Counted from the first letter of the stretch, positions 1 to 7,801 are shown. The stretch: 8,768 bases of DNA from Caldifarciminota bacterium (GCA_026991055.1 JALXCE010000032.1:1-8768); one strand, 5' to 3'. Notes: generated by a model from the letters alone, not told the origin. Program-made: numbers and translations.

Positions 1-1
1 T

Positions 2-61
2 TATAGTGGAGAGGTAGAGATAGAGGGATTTGAGGTGAAGACAGGGGGTAAGTCATGCTGA
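2..61 (+). CDS. Possible 3' end of an unidentified upstream gene (partial)
   Basis: Reading from base 2 gives 19 sense codons (YSGEVEIEGFEVKTGGKSC) and a TGA at 59-61. The other two + frames are closed by TAG within the first 17 bases. The codons (GAG, AAG, GGA) and the purine-rich strand resemble the downstream genes, so this may be the C-terminal tail of a gene that begins left of the window. The segment is too short to assign a family. Frames on the opposite strand are also open here, which limits the support. Confidence 0.35.
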   Translation, partial: YSGEVEIEGFEVKTGGKSC

Positions 62-161
62 GTGGACTCCCCTTTTTAAATGTCAACATATTTCAGGACT
101 TGACAGGAGAGGGGTTACGTCTTGATTTTTAAAAATTTTAAGCGGAAGCCCCCTCCCTGAA

Positions 162-192
162 TCCCTCCCCCACGCTATGCGTGGGGGAGGGA
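162..192. repeat. Palindromic repeat R1 (REP-like hairpin)
   Basis: A perfect 14-bp inverted repeat with arms 162-175 (TCCCTCCCCCACGC) and 179-192 and a 3-nt TAT loop. The tail GGGAGTG follows on the right. No T-run follows on either strand, so it is not a standard intrinsic terminator. The core CGCTATGCG is shared with the hairpin at 268-292, and GCGTGGGGGAGG (179-190) recurs exactly at 3681-3692. This looks like a member of a dispersed intergenic palindrome family. Function is unknown; transcript stabilisation or attenuation are possibilities only. Confidence 0.8.
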
Positions 193-236
193 GTGTAATT
201 TGGAATTGCAGTGAGAAGATCGGTGAGAGACTACAA

Positions 237-349
237 CTGCAAAATTTCAATCAAAATCCATAAATCTCCCTCTCCCGCTATGCGGGAGAGGGGTGGAGTG
301 AGGGTTTGCATCTGCAATTTTTATCAAAAAGTCAATCTCCTCCTCTTGC
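237..349 (+). repeat. Degenerate ~40-nt direct repeat overlapping R2
   Basis: Positions 237-278 and 312-349 align with a few small gaps. Both read CTGCAA, then a T-rich stretch, ATCAAAA, and AATCTCC followed by a C/T-rich run ending in GC. In the first copy the C/T-rich end forms the left arm of hairpin R2. The second copy has only that left-arm-like sequence and no matching right arm, so it resembles a half or decayed unit. The alignment was made by eye and is only moderately convincing. Confidence 0.4.
268..292. repeat. Palindromic repeat R2 (REP-like hairpin)
   Basis: A perfect 11-bp inverted repeat with arms 268-278 (CCCTCTCCCGC) and 282-292 and the same TAT loop as R1. A GU pair (267/293) can extend it. 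The right tail GGAGTG (295-300) matches the tails of R1 and of the copy between addA and addB. It sits about 75 bp from R1 in the same orientation, so the two form a small cluster. No poly-T tract follows. Confidence 0.75.
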
Positions 350-523
350 AAAACGAAATATGGTCAATGTGAGGGCTTTGGTTTTCTCAAGCACTCATCT
401 TTTATCTACAAATTTGCAAGCAAAAGGAAACCCAGAGATTAAGCGGTGCCTCTCACGGTGGTCATAGAAAGTAGATTTTAGTGCATTTTCTATTCAGAGA
501 ATGAACTCTATGGAGACACACTT

Positions 524-529
524 TATTAT
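524..529 (+). promoter_or_regulatory. Candidate -10 box for a leaderless addA transcript
   Basis: TATTAT lies 7 nt before the addA ATG within the AT-rich run TTTATTATATAAACC. It fits the TANNNT pattern described for leaderless bacterial genes, where transcription starts at or next to the start codon. No Shine-Dalgarno sequence lies between it and the ATG. No good -35 element is visible at the usual spacing (501-506 reads ATGAAC, 3 of 6 matches to TTGACA). The alternative is a promoter further upstream with SD-independent translation. Confidence 0.35.
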
Positions 530-536
530 ATAAACC

Positions 537-3500
537 ATGCAGGAGTTAAAGAGACTTGTTGGTGAAAATTCCTCGCAGATTATTAAAGTTACGGCCTCTG
601 CAGGAAGCGGCAAAACCTGGATTCTATCCCTCAGATACATCCATCTTGTCCTCTCGGACAATATTACTCACAATGACCCGGACAATGTCCTTGCCATTAC
701 ATTTACCAACGATGCCACAAAGGAGATGCGTCGCAGAATCATCGAATACCTTAAAAAACTCTACTTAGAGCCAGATTCTGAAATAAGCAAAAGCATCAAG
801 GAGGTTGTTGACACCACAAATCCTTCAGAAAAAGCCGCAAAAATGGTTGACACCATCATAAGAGGCATGGATAAATTCAGGGTAAGCACCATCGACAGCT
901 TCATTCATACGATTATTCAGGCCTCTACGTATGAACTTGGATTGCCCCCTGAATATACCATTTTGAAAAATACAAATGAATTCTTTGGACTTGCCTTTGA
1001 CAACTTGCTTGCAAGGGTTACAAAGGATGAGAGCTTAAGAGAGCTTTTTGTAAGCCTGATTTATTCTGGCCTGACCAAGTCCTTTAAGCCCTGGGAAGAG
1101 ATAAAATCCAAATTAGGTAAATTCTTTGATAAGGAAACCACATACACAAAGGAAATTGATATTCCATCATCTCCTGATGAGGAAGAGAGGCAACTTCTGG
1201 AAGAGTTTAAAAAAGAATGCGAAGTTTGGTTTGAGAATCTTCCAGAAAACAAAAAGAAGCTGAAAACGGCAAGGGAGTTTGTGAAGGATGTAAATGGAAA
1301 GCGGAGTATTAGAGATGTCATAGAGCATTTTAGTGGGAAGAAATCGGTCTCTCCTTCAAGAATAAATTATTACGATCCTTTCTTTGAAAAAAATGCAGAA
1401 AAAATCCTTGGCCGTATGGCTGAATTTGAAAACAGAAAAAGGCTTTCAATTTACAACGAATTTTATAAACTCGTAAAAAGTGAGGTTGAGAGGCTTAAAA
1501 TCAAGCATCGGGGGATATTCCTCGGGGAGCTAAATAAAAGGATAAATGAGCTCCTCAAGGAAAGTTTGCCCCCCTGGATTTACTATAAGCTTGGATTCAC
1601 CATTTACCATTACCTCATTGACGAGTTTCAGGATACAAGCGAGCTCCAATGGGAAAATATCCGTCCATTGATCGAGGAATCACTATCCAAAGGAGGCACT
1701 CTTTTTTACGTGGGTGACCCCAAACAGCTCCTTTACAGGTTCAGGGGAAGCTCATTTAAGACCTTTGATAGGCCACAGGAAGATTTTTCTCATTTTGGAT
1801 TGGTCCCCATCGAGCTCAGGAAGAACTGGAGAAGCCGAAGAGAAATTGTTGAGTTTAACAATAGAATTTTTTCAACTGAGAACCTTGTAAGATTTGTAGA
1901 GAGATTTACCGAGAAAAATGCTAAAGATAGCATCACAAATATTTACGACGAGAAATTTAAAAAAGACTTAGAAAATATGCTTCTTGAGCGATTTAAAGAT
2001 GCAGAACAGAAATTTCATGAAGAAAAGGAAGGTGGCTATGTTAAAATCAGAACGGTGAAGAAGAAGGGTAAGAGAAACGAGAAAGAAGAATTTCAAAAGT
2101 GGCTTCTGGAGATTCTTGAGGATGTGACGCGCAGGTATGACTATAAAGATATCGCAATCCTTGTGGGGAAAAATAAAGAAGTCGGAGAAATTTCAGCGTT
2201 TCTTGCAGAGAGGTATCCTGTATCGTCCTTTGTGAGTTTGGATGTCCGCAACCACCCGGTTGTGCGGGCAATAATAAACCTTTTGAGCTTCCTGGATTAC
2301 CCACCGGACAACCTTTCATTTTACAAATTCCTCAAGTCTGATGTATTTAAAGAGGCCTGCATTCAAAGGGGACTTTGCGATGACAACTTCGATATTGACA
2401 CCTGGATGCTTAAAAATTCCAGCGGAAGCACTCCACTTTACTCAGATTTTAGAAAATCTTTCAAACCCATCTGGGATGAGCTGTTTGATGAGATTTTCAA
2501 AAAGGTTGGATATTACCCACCTTATGACTTGGTGTGGCAGATAATAGAGAGATTTAACATAATGGAAAGATTTCCGGGTTCAGAGGCCTTTGTCCAGAAG
2601 TTTCTTGACAGAATATACCAGATGGAGGAAGATGGTGCACTTTCGCTAAAAGATATCCTCGAAATCGTGAAAAATCAGTCAGAGGGCTTTAGCCTCACAC
2701 AGGGTGAAGGAATAAATGTCAAAACCATCCACAAGGCAAAGGGACTGGAGTTTGAGGTTGTCATTGTCGCAAGTTTTCACAGCTTTTCGCAAAGAGAGAA
2801 TGATAAAATAGATTTTGTGGAAGACGATGAAAATATACGTGTGTTCAACAATGAGAAAAAGTATTTCCTCTCCAGGACTATCAGGGAATACAAGCAGAAG
2901 GCAGACGTTGAGAGCCTTATTGACAGGTTGAATACATTTTACGTGGCCCTGACAAGGGCAAAATCAGAGCTTTACATTTTCCTCAATTCAGACTACTTGA
3001 ATCTCCTTTTTGAGGATGATGATACAGAGGAAGAATACGGCTCTCCAGTGGAGCAAAAAAGAGAGATGAAAGAGGAGCCGGTTCCCGGAGAAATTTCTTA
3101 TCCTCTTCGGGACTGGCACGGCCTTCTTGCAAACAGATTTAGTGAGGCAGGCCTTAAAGAGACCGTTAGAAGAGGGGACCTGATTCACAGAATACTTTCA
3201 AAAATAGAGAGGCTCGAGCATTTGCCATGTTCTGATATGTTCGAGAATTACATGAAAGAGTTCATTATAGATACCCAGAGGGAAATCGGTTATAAGGCCG
3301 ATACGGAGGAGATATATCAGGAATTTTCAAAATTCTTCAGTGACAGCCGGATTGTGGACCTTTTTAGCGGAGATTTGATTCACAACGAAAAAGAAATCTA
3401 TGACAGGGATGGCAACCATCTGAGAATTGATAAGCTTGTTTTCAAGGATAACAAAATTTACGTGGTGGAGTTTAAAACGGGTGAGGAAGAGCGAGCCCAT

Positions 3501-3611
3501 GTCAGTCAGGTGAGACGATACATGCGTGCACTCGAGGAGCTTCATCCTGAGCATGAGGTTTACGGATATCTTGTTTACTTTGATGGACCGCTCGTAAAGG
3601 AAGTTCGATAG
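537..3611 (+). CDS. addA: AddA-type helicase-nuclease subunit (UvrD superfamily 1, Bacteroidota/FCB style)
   Basis: Likely the motor and nuclease subunit of an AddAB complex that unwinds and resects double-strand ends for RecA-dependent repair in the cytoplasm. All SF1A motifs are visible: Walker A ASAGSGKT (20-27), Ia TFTNDATKEM (55-64), Ic STIDSF (117-122), Walker B DEFQDTS (362-368), III GDPKQ plus YRFRG (393-404), IV NWRS (430-433), V TIHKAKGLEFE (730-740), VI YVALTRAK (802-809). An acidic linker (about 825-850) leads to a C-terminal RecB-family PD-(D/E)XK nuclease: GDLIH (880-884), D965, EFK (978-980), QVRRY (991-995). At 1024 aa it is shorter than Bacillus AddA (about 1230) and lacks the Q motif, as expected for the Bacteroidota-type version. 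The start at 537 is fixed by an in-frame TAA at 531-533, but it has no Shine-Dalgarno. The pairing with addB downstream supports AddA over UvrD or PcrA. Confidence 0.9.
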   Translation: MQELKRLVGENSSQIIKVTASAGSGKTWILSLRYIHLVLSDNITHNDPDNVLAITFTNDATKEMRRRIIEYLKKLYLEPDSEISKSIKEVVDTTNPSEKAAKMVDTIIRGMDKFRVSTIDSFIHTIIQASTYELGLPPEYTILKNTNEFFGLAFDNLLARVTKDESLRELFVSLIYSGLTKSFKPWEEIKSKLGKFFDKETTYTKEIDIPSSPDEEERQLLEEFKKECEVWFENLPENKKKLKTAREFVKDVNGKRSIRDVIEHFSGKKSVSPSRINYYDPFFEKNAEKILGRMAEFENRKRLSIYNEFYKLVKSEVERLKIKHRGIFLGELNKRINELLKESLPPWIYYKLGFTIYHYLIDEFQDTSELQWENIRPLIEESLSKGGTLFYVGDPKQLLYRFRGSSFKTFDRPQEDFSHFGLVPIELRKNWRSRREIVEFNNRIFSTENLVRFVERFTEKNAKDSITNIYDEKFKKDLENMLLERFKDAEQKFHEEKEGGYVKIRTVKKKGKRNEKEEFQKWLLEILEDVTRRYDYKDIAILVGKNKEVGEISAFLAERYPVSSFVSLDVRNHPVVRAIINLLSFLDYPPDNLSFYKFLKSDVFKEACIQRGLCDDNFDIDTWMLKNSSGSTPLYSDFRKSFKPIWDELFDEIFKKVGYYPPYDLVWQIIERFNIMERFPGSEAFVQKFLDRIYQMEEDGALSLKDILEIVKNQSEGFSLTQGEGINVKTIHKAKGLEFEVVIVASFHSFSQRENDKIDFVEDDENIRVFNNEKKYFLSRTIREYKQKADVESLIDRLNTFYVALTRAKSELYIFLNSDYLNLLFEDDDTEEEYGSPVEQKREMKEEPVPGEISYPLRDWHGLLANRFSEAGLKETVRRGDLIHRILSKIERLEHLPCSDMFENYMKEFIIDTQREIGYKADTEEIYQEFSKFFSDSRIVDLFSGDLIHNEKEIYDRDGNHLRIDKLVFKDNKIYVVEFKTGEEERAHVSQVRRYMRALEELHPEHEVYGYLVYFDGPLVKEVR

Positions 3612-3650
3612 TATGTTTGAGAAATTTGAGATATTTAGAAATGGATTTTT

Positions 3651-3689
3651 CCCCCACCTGGCTCTCCCAGGCATTTTCGTGCGTGGGGG
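3651..3689. repeat. Diverged palindrome R3 in the addA-addB gap
   Basis: Arms CCCCCAC (3651-3657) and GTGGGGG (3683-3689) enclose 25 nt that hold a second small hairpin, CCTGG (3657-3661) / CCAGG (3667-3671). GCGTGGGGGAGG (3681-3692) is identical to R1 at 179-190, and the GGAGTG tail follows at 3696-3701. R3 therefore looks like an R1-type element with extra sequence in its loop. The T-run lies before the hairpin and none follows, so it is not a canonical terminator on either strand. It fills most of the 123-bp spacer in an otherwise overlapping operon. Confidence 0.6.
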
Positions 3690-3722
3690 AGGAGAGGAGT
3701 GGGTAAATTTTCAAATGCGTTC

Positions 3723-3726
3723 AGGA
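3723..3726 (+). promoter_or_regulatory. Shine-Dalgarno of addB
   Basis: AGGA with 8 nt to the ATG at 3735. An out-of-frame ATG overlaps at 3728-3730 but is too close to the site to be used. This supports 3735 as the addB start and contrasts with addA, which has no such site. Confidence 0.6.
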
Positions 3727-3734
3727 AATGAATC

Positions 3735-6596
3735 ATGGATAAAGTAATTCTATTACCACTTGAAAGTGACTTAGTGGGCTTTGTGATTGATGAATTGTTG
3801 CCTGCTGACACGAGGGATTTCTCCAGGTTTATGGTGGTCTTCCCCGGAAAAAGGCCCGGATACTTTTTGCGAAATAGGCTTGCAAAGAAACTCCGGTCTT
3901 CATTTTATCCTCCGGAGATTCACGAGATAGATGCCTTTGTTTATCACCTTGTAGAAACAAAATACGGACCCTCCAGGCAGATTGACCCCCTCAATGCCGC
4001 ATGGCTCATCTATCAGGCAGCGAAAAAATATATACAGTTAGAGGGCTTCGATAGATTTTATCCATGGGGTGTGGAGCTCTACGAGATGTTCAACGAAATG
4101 GACCAGGAGCTGATAGACGAAGATACGCTGAGCGATTTGAGGGATTACGTCGAGCTCTCAGACGACATTATCCACGGCACGGTTAAAGAATTGTGGGAAA
4201 ATATAGCAAAAATTAAGGCCGATTACACGAGCTCACTTGTAGATAACGGCTTTTTCACCTCAGGCTCCCTTTACAGGCTTGCCGCAAATTTAGACGAGGT
4301 GCCGGAGAAATTCACCATTTTTGCAGGTTTCTATGCCCTCACAAATTCTCAGCTCGAAATCATAAAAAGGGTGCTCGAGAGAGGGGAAGGAACCCTTGTC
4401 ATTCAGGGAAGTAAGGACGAGTGGCCCATAATTCGTGAAAACGTTGAAAAACTCGGATTTGGCTACAGAGAAATAGAATCTGAAAGAAAACCATCACCGC
4501 AAATAAATATAATCTCGGGTGAGGATGCCCATGCTGAAATTGCAGCGGTTAAAGACATTCTTGGAGAGGTCAGGGACGAACTTACGGGCAGCCCGGAAGA
4601 CCTCGCGATAGTGGTTCCCAATACAGAGAGCCTTATTCCCCTGATTTACCTCTCAGTGGCCCAGTTTGACAAAGAGTTCAACATAGCCCTTGGCTATCCA
4701 TTTAAGCGGACCCCCCTTGTGGCCCTTTTTAGTGCCATTTTTAAAGCACAGGAAAATAAAAACGGCAACGAGTATCTTCGCGGAGATATTCTCAAGGTCC
4801 TGACCCATCCTTTTGTTAAAAATATCGGAACCGAGGGAGCACCGGGAGAAGATAAATATGCCCCCTTCAGAATTGCCATTCACCACTTTGAGGACTATCT
4901 GTTTGAGGAAAATATTATCACCGTGAACCTGCAAAACGAGGAGCTGATGAAGGCTGTAGAGGCCTCAATCAGCGAGAGCCTCAAGAGGATGAACTTCCAG
5001 CCTGCTCCTGTAATTTCCATGTTCAGAACAGTTATAGAGCTCTTTTTCAAAAATTTCGAGAATGTAAAAACATTCCAGGACTTAAAAGAGGCCACGGAAA
5101 AAGTTGCAGAATTCCTTCTTAAAAATAGTGCTCTGAGGAGATACAGGCTCAACCTTGAATTTATGCGAAAATTCTTTGAAACAGTGAGAGGGATTGATGA
5201 GTTTCTCTTTAAGGAAGAGGAATTCCCCTCGACGGACGATATCTTTAACATATTCCTTTACAGGCTGAATCTTGCGCGAGTTGCCTTTGAAGGCACACCG
5301 GTCAAGGGCATTCAGGTTATCGGTGCCCTCGAAGCGCGCGGCTTGAATTTCAAAAATCTCATTTATCTTGATGTGAATGAGGGGGTGATCCCGGGAAGGC
5401 CCGAAATCAATCCAATCTTACCCCCACCCCTTAGGGGCAAGATTGGGCTAAAGGACTACACCAGGACCGAGGAAATATATCGCTACCACTTTAAGCGGCT
5501 CTTAGCGGCATCGGAGAGGGCTTATCTACTTTATGTGGACAACAGTGAATCCAGACGGAGCAGATACATTGAGGAATACATCTGGCAGAAGGAAAAGGAG
5601 GCCGGCAGGCTGCTTGAGGAGGAACTTGTGAAAAAGAAGACCTTCAACCTGAAGGTCGAGAAAAGCAGGGAAATTGTGGTGGAGAAAACCCCGGAAATAC
5701 TGAAAAAACTTGAAAAGATGAGCTTTAGCCCATCTGCTATTAATACCTATGTCAGGTGCCCCCTGAGGTTTTATTATTCCTATGTCATGGGACTGGCAGA
5801 AAAGGAGTTTGAAGACAGTATCGAGGGAAAGGATATTGGAATCCTCGTGCACTCGATTTTGCGTGATTTTTACGGTCAGGTTTTGCGAAGGGAGCCTGAT
5901 TTTGAGAAGGTGCTGACAGAGGAAAAACTTCACGAAATTATTGAGAAACATTTCGAAAGCATGTATCCCCTTGAGTGGGGGCTGGCATTCCTGATTAAAG
6001 AGTCGGTCAAAAAGGTCCTCGACCAGTTCCTTGAATGGGAGAGGGAACGGTTTAAGAGCGGGAAGAGGTTTGAAGTCTTCCATCTCGAGAAAAAGATAAG
6101 AATCCCTGGTTACCAAACGGGCACGAGAACCGTAACTCTCACAGGAGCTGCCGACAGAATCGATAGGGTGGGTGAGGGATACGAAATCATTGACTATAAA
6201 ACTGGAAGCCCGTCCGATGGTAAACCTATACCGAAAAAAATTGACGAAGTTCTGATTGACCGCTCAACTATGAAGAAGTTTGACTTTCAGCTTCCCATGT
6301 ACATCATAATGTTCTCAAGGGAGCTTGGGGTTGAGGATTACAGTAAAATCAACGCAAGGCTACTTTATCTGCGGGATATTTATCGGGAAAAGGGTAAAAA
6401 GGCACTTTTTGATGCGAAGTTAAGTGCAGACGAGAGAAAGGAGAAGATGGATAAAATAGAAGATGCTTTAAAGAGGGTTATTAATGAAATTCTTTCTCCT
6501 GATGTGCCGTTTATACCTGATAAAGGTGATGCTAATTACTGCAGTCACTGTAAATTTAAGGAACTTTGTGGCAGAGAGGAGGTCTTTAGAAGGTGA
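3735..6596 (+). CDS. addB: AddB-type helicase-like/nuclease subunit with Fe-S cysteines (Bacteroidota/FCB style)
   Basis: Partner subunit of AddA in end resection; the C-terminal nuclease should cut the second strand. The N-terminal two thirds keep an SF1 helicase-like fold but have no P-loop: the matching place reads FPGKRPGYFL (36-45), so this subunit is probably not an active ATPase. GYPFKRTPL (320-328) and LEARGLNF (532-539) with NEG (548-550) are features I associate with the Bacteroidota-type AddB family. The C-terminal PD-(D/E)XK nuclease has GILVH (702-706), ADRID (806-810), DYKTG (820-824) and QLPMY (852-856). Four cysteines, C675 (RCPLRFYY) and C936, C939, C945, match the AddB/Cas4 pattern that holds a 4Fe-4S cluster around the nuclease. 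Length is 953 aa, against about 1160 in Bacillus. Its stop overlaps the sbcD start by 4 bp. Confidence 0.88.
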   Translation: MDKVILLPLESDLVGFVIDELLPADTRDFSRFMVVFPGKRPGYFLRNRLAKKLRSSFYPPEIHEIDAFVYHLVETKYGPSRQIDPLNAAWLIYQAAKKYIQLEGFDRFYPWGVELYEMFNEMDQELIDEDTLSDLRDYVELSDDIIHGTVKELWENIAKIKADYTSSLVDNGFFTSGSLYRLAANLDEVPEKFTIFAGFYALTNSQLEIIKRVLERGEGTLVIQGSKDEWPIIRENVEKLGFGYREIESERKPSPQINIISGEDAHAEIAAVKDILGEVRDELTGSPEDLAIVVPNTESLIPLIYLSVAQFDKEFNIALGYPFKRTPLVALFSAIFKAQENKNGNEYLRGDILKVLTHPFVKNIGTEGAPGEDKYAPFRIAIHHFEDYLFEENIITVNLQNEELMKAVEASISESLKRMNFQPAPVISMFRTVIELFFKNFENVKTFQDLKEATEKVAEFLLKNSALRRYRLNLEFMRKFFETVRGIDEFLFKEEEFPSTDDIFNIFLYRLNLARVAFEGTPVKGIQVIGALEARGLNFKNLIYLDVNEGVIPGRPEINPILPPPLRGKIGLKDYTRTEEIYRYHFKRLLAASERAYLLYVDNSESRRSRYIEEYIWQKEKEAGRLLEEELVKKKTFNLKVEKSREIVVEKTPEILKKLEKMSFSPSAINTYVRCPLRFYYSYVMGLAEKEFEDSIEGKDIGILVHSILRDFYGQVLRREPDFEKVLTEEKLHEIIEKHFESMYPLEWGLAFLIKESVKKVLDQFLEWERERFKSGKRFEVFHLEKKIRIPGYQTGTRTVTLTGAADRIDRVGEGYEIIDYKTGSPSDGKPIPKKIDEVLIDRSTMKKFDFQLPMYIIMFSRELGVEDYSKINARLLYLRDIYREKGKKALFDAKLSADERKEKMDKIEDALKRVINEILSPDVPFIPDKGDANYCSHCKFKELCGREEVFRR
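6576..6582 (+). promoter_or_regulatory. Shine-Dalgarno of sbcD (supports GTG start)
   Basis: GAGGAGG inside the last codons of addB, with 10 nt to the GTG at 6593-6595. The GTGA overlap (6593-6596) joins the sbcD start to the addB stop, a common arrangement for coupled translation. The product then begins MKILHTADWH, where SbcD proteins normally begin. Confidence 0.75.
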
Positions 6597-7801
6597 AAAT
6601 ACTTCACACCGCTGATTGGCATCTTGGAAAGGTTTTCGAGCATTCTCAGGTGAATTTTTCGCTTCTTGAGGAGCAGAGACGCATCCTTGAGAAAATTGTG
6701 AAGATAGCCGATGAAGAGAGGGTGGACGTGGTGGTGATAGCCGGGGATATCTTTGATTCTTACAACCCACCAAACGAGGCAAGACTGCTATTTAATGAGA
6801 CCATTACCGAGCTTTCAAAGCAGGGAGAAAGGCCGGTAATAGTTATTTCTGGCAACCACGATTCACCGGAGGGTCTTGCCACGATAAAGCCTTTGACGGC
6901 AAATCATGGTATCATCATTCATCACCTTCCCGTGTCCGCTGAGGAGAGGCACCTCAGGGGTAAAAACTTTGAAGTGGAGATTAGAGGAAACTGGCTGAGG
7001 CTCGAGAAGGGAGGGGAGAGCGCGATTTTCTTTCTCCTGCCCTTTGTTTCGGAGACAAGACTAAATGAGGCATTTATCGGAGATAATCTGTTAGATAAAA
7101 CCCTCTCCTACAACGAAAAGATCGAGAAATTGATTTCAAAAGAACCACCTTTTGATGGAGATACGAGGATTCTTGTTTCCCATATCTTTATTGACTCAGG
7201 AGTTGAGGCCGGGTCGGAGAAAAAGCTCATTCTCGGCTCGTCCTATCTTTTTGAGAGCTCCCGCATACCAGAGAGCTTTGACCTTGTTTTGCTTGGGCAC
7301 CTGCACAAATCCCAGAAAATCGGGGAGAGGATTTTTTATTCGGGGTCCATTTTTCCCATGAATCTTGCCGAGATCGAGCGTTCACCAGCCAAGTATGTGA
7401 GCATCTTTGAGCCTGGAAAATCCGGCTTTTCCTATCAGGAGATTGAGATTCTGCCCGGGGATTATGTCAGGGTGCGGGAATTTGAAGACCTGGAGAGTGC
7501 ATTGAGGGAAATCGAGAATCTCAAGACCTCGCTCGTCTATATTAAGATAAAGAGGCCACTTACAAATCACGAAACCCTTGTGGAGTTAAGAAGAGCACTG
7601 AGGGAAAATCTGCTCGGAATCACCTTTGAAGTGCCTGAGCTGGTCGAAGGAGACTATTTTGAGAAAACTGACCTCGAGTCACTGACAGATGAAGAGCTTT
7701 TCAGGGAATTTTACCGGCATCAGATGGGCAAAGACCCCGATGACAGGCTTGTTGAGGTTTTTATCAGGATTTTAAACGAGGTGAGGCATGAGGCCCATTG
7801 A
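6593..7801 (+). CDS. sbcD: SbcD, Mre11-family exonuclease subunit of SbcCD
   Basis: Metal-dependent nuclease subunit that works with the SbcC ATPase to open DNA hairpins and trim blocked or protein-bound ends. The five calcineurin-type phosphoesterase motifs are intact: ADWH (7-10; D8, H10), GDIFD (51-55; D52), GNHD (87-90), SH (196-197) and GHLH (235-238). They provide the residues that bind two Mn2+ ions. YSGSIFPMN (249-257) matches the conserved SbcD strand after motif V. The C-terminal part (about 283-402) is the capping/SbcC-interacting region and ends in a TDEELFREFYRH segment typical of bacterial SbcD. Length of 402 aa is normal. It starts with GTG, overlaps addB by 4 bp and sbcC by 14 bp, and so probably depends on translation of addB. 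Confidence 0.95.
   Translation: MKILHTADWHLGKVFEHSQVNFSLLEEQRRILEKIVKIADEERVDVVVIAGDIFDSYNPPNEARLLFNETITELSKQGERPVIVISGNHDSPEGLATIKPLTANHGIIIHHLPVSAEERHLRGKNFEVEIRGNWLRLEKGGESAIFFLLPFVSETRLNEAFIGDNLLDKTLSYNEKIEKLISKEPPFDGDTRILVSHIFIDSGVEAGSEKKLILGSSYLFESSRIPESFDLVLLGHLHKSQKIGERIFYSGSIFPMNLAEIERSPAKYVSIFEPGKSGFSYQEIEILPGDYVRVREFEDLESALREIENLKTSLVYIKIKRPLTNHETLVELRRALRENLLGITFEVPELVEGDYFEKTDLESLTDEELFREFYRHQMGKDPDDRLVEVFIRILNEVRHEAH
7778..7784 (+). promoter_or_regulatory. Shine-Dalgarno of sbcC
   Basis: GAGGTGA within the end of sbcD; counting GAGGTG as the site gives 4 nt to the ATG at 7788-7790. It supports that start, which places the sbcC N-terminus (MRPIELTFKG) just ahead of its first beta strand as in the family. 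Confidence 0.65.

Larger units (their letters stand above)
62..536. other. Noncoding region upstream of addA, with palindromic repeats
   Basis: About 475 bp with no credible gene on either strand. It holds two GC-rich hairpins (162-192, 268-292), a degenerate direct repeat (237-278 / 312-349), an 8-bp inverted pair AATTGCAG (204-211) / CTGCAATT (312-319), and a second 8-bp inverted pair CTTGCAAA (345-352) / TTTGCAAG (413-420). The last ~120 bp before addA show nothing recognisable except an AT-rich box next to the start codon. No tRNA, riboswitch or CRISPR structure was seen. Confidence 0.75.

Noticed and set aside
100..128. TTGACA at 100-105 as a -35 promoter box
   Set aside because: The -35 is perfect, but no acceptable -10 hexamer lies 16-19 nt downstream, and it is more than 400 nt from addA.
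162..292. R1 and R2 as intrinsic terminators for the upstream gene
   Set aside because: Strong GC stems, but no T-run after the hairpin on either strand, and two copies share sequence, which fits a repeat family better.
3327..3714. Two overlapping - strand open frames over the addA 3' end and the spacer
   Set aside because: They run opposite the conserved AddA nuclease domain (EFKTG, QVRRY), have no family resemblance and no convincing start signals.
5412..5446. Stem-loop in addB: CCAATCTT / AAGATTGG with an inner CCCC/GGGG pair
   Set aside because: An 8-bp arm pair with a loop under 30 nt is expected a few times by chance in a window of this size, and the sequence codes for a conserved part of AddB.
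141..5508. AGCGG pentamers (the Bacillus Chi sequence) on the + strand
   Set aside because: Roughly 11 on the + strand against about 6 on the other is close to chance for a 5-mer in 8.8 kb, and this AddAB type need not use the Bacillus Chi.
5526..6116. 196-codon open frame on the - strand inside addB
   Set aside because: It lies fully opposite the conserved nuclease-coding part of addB, its translation shows no recognisable motif, and it is best explained as a shadow of the purine-rich coding strand.
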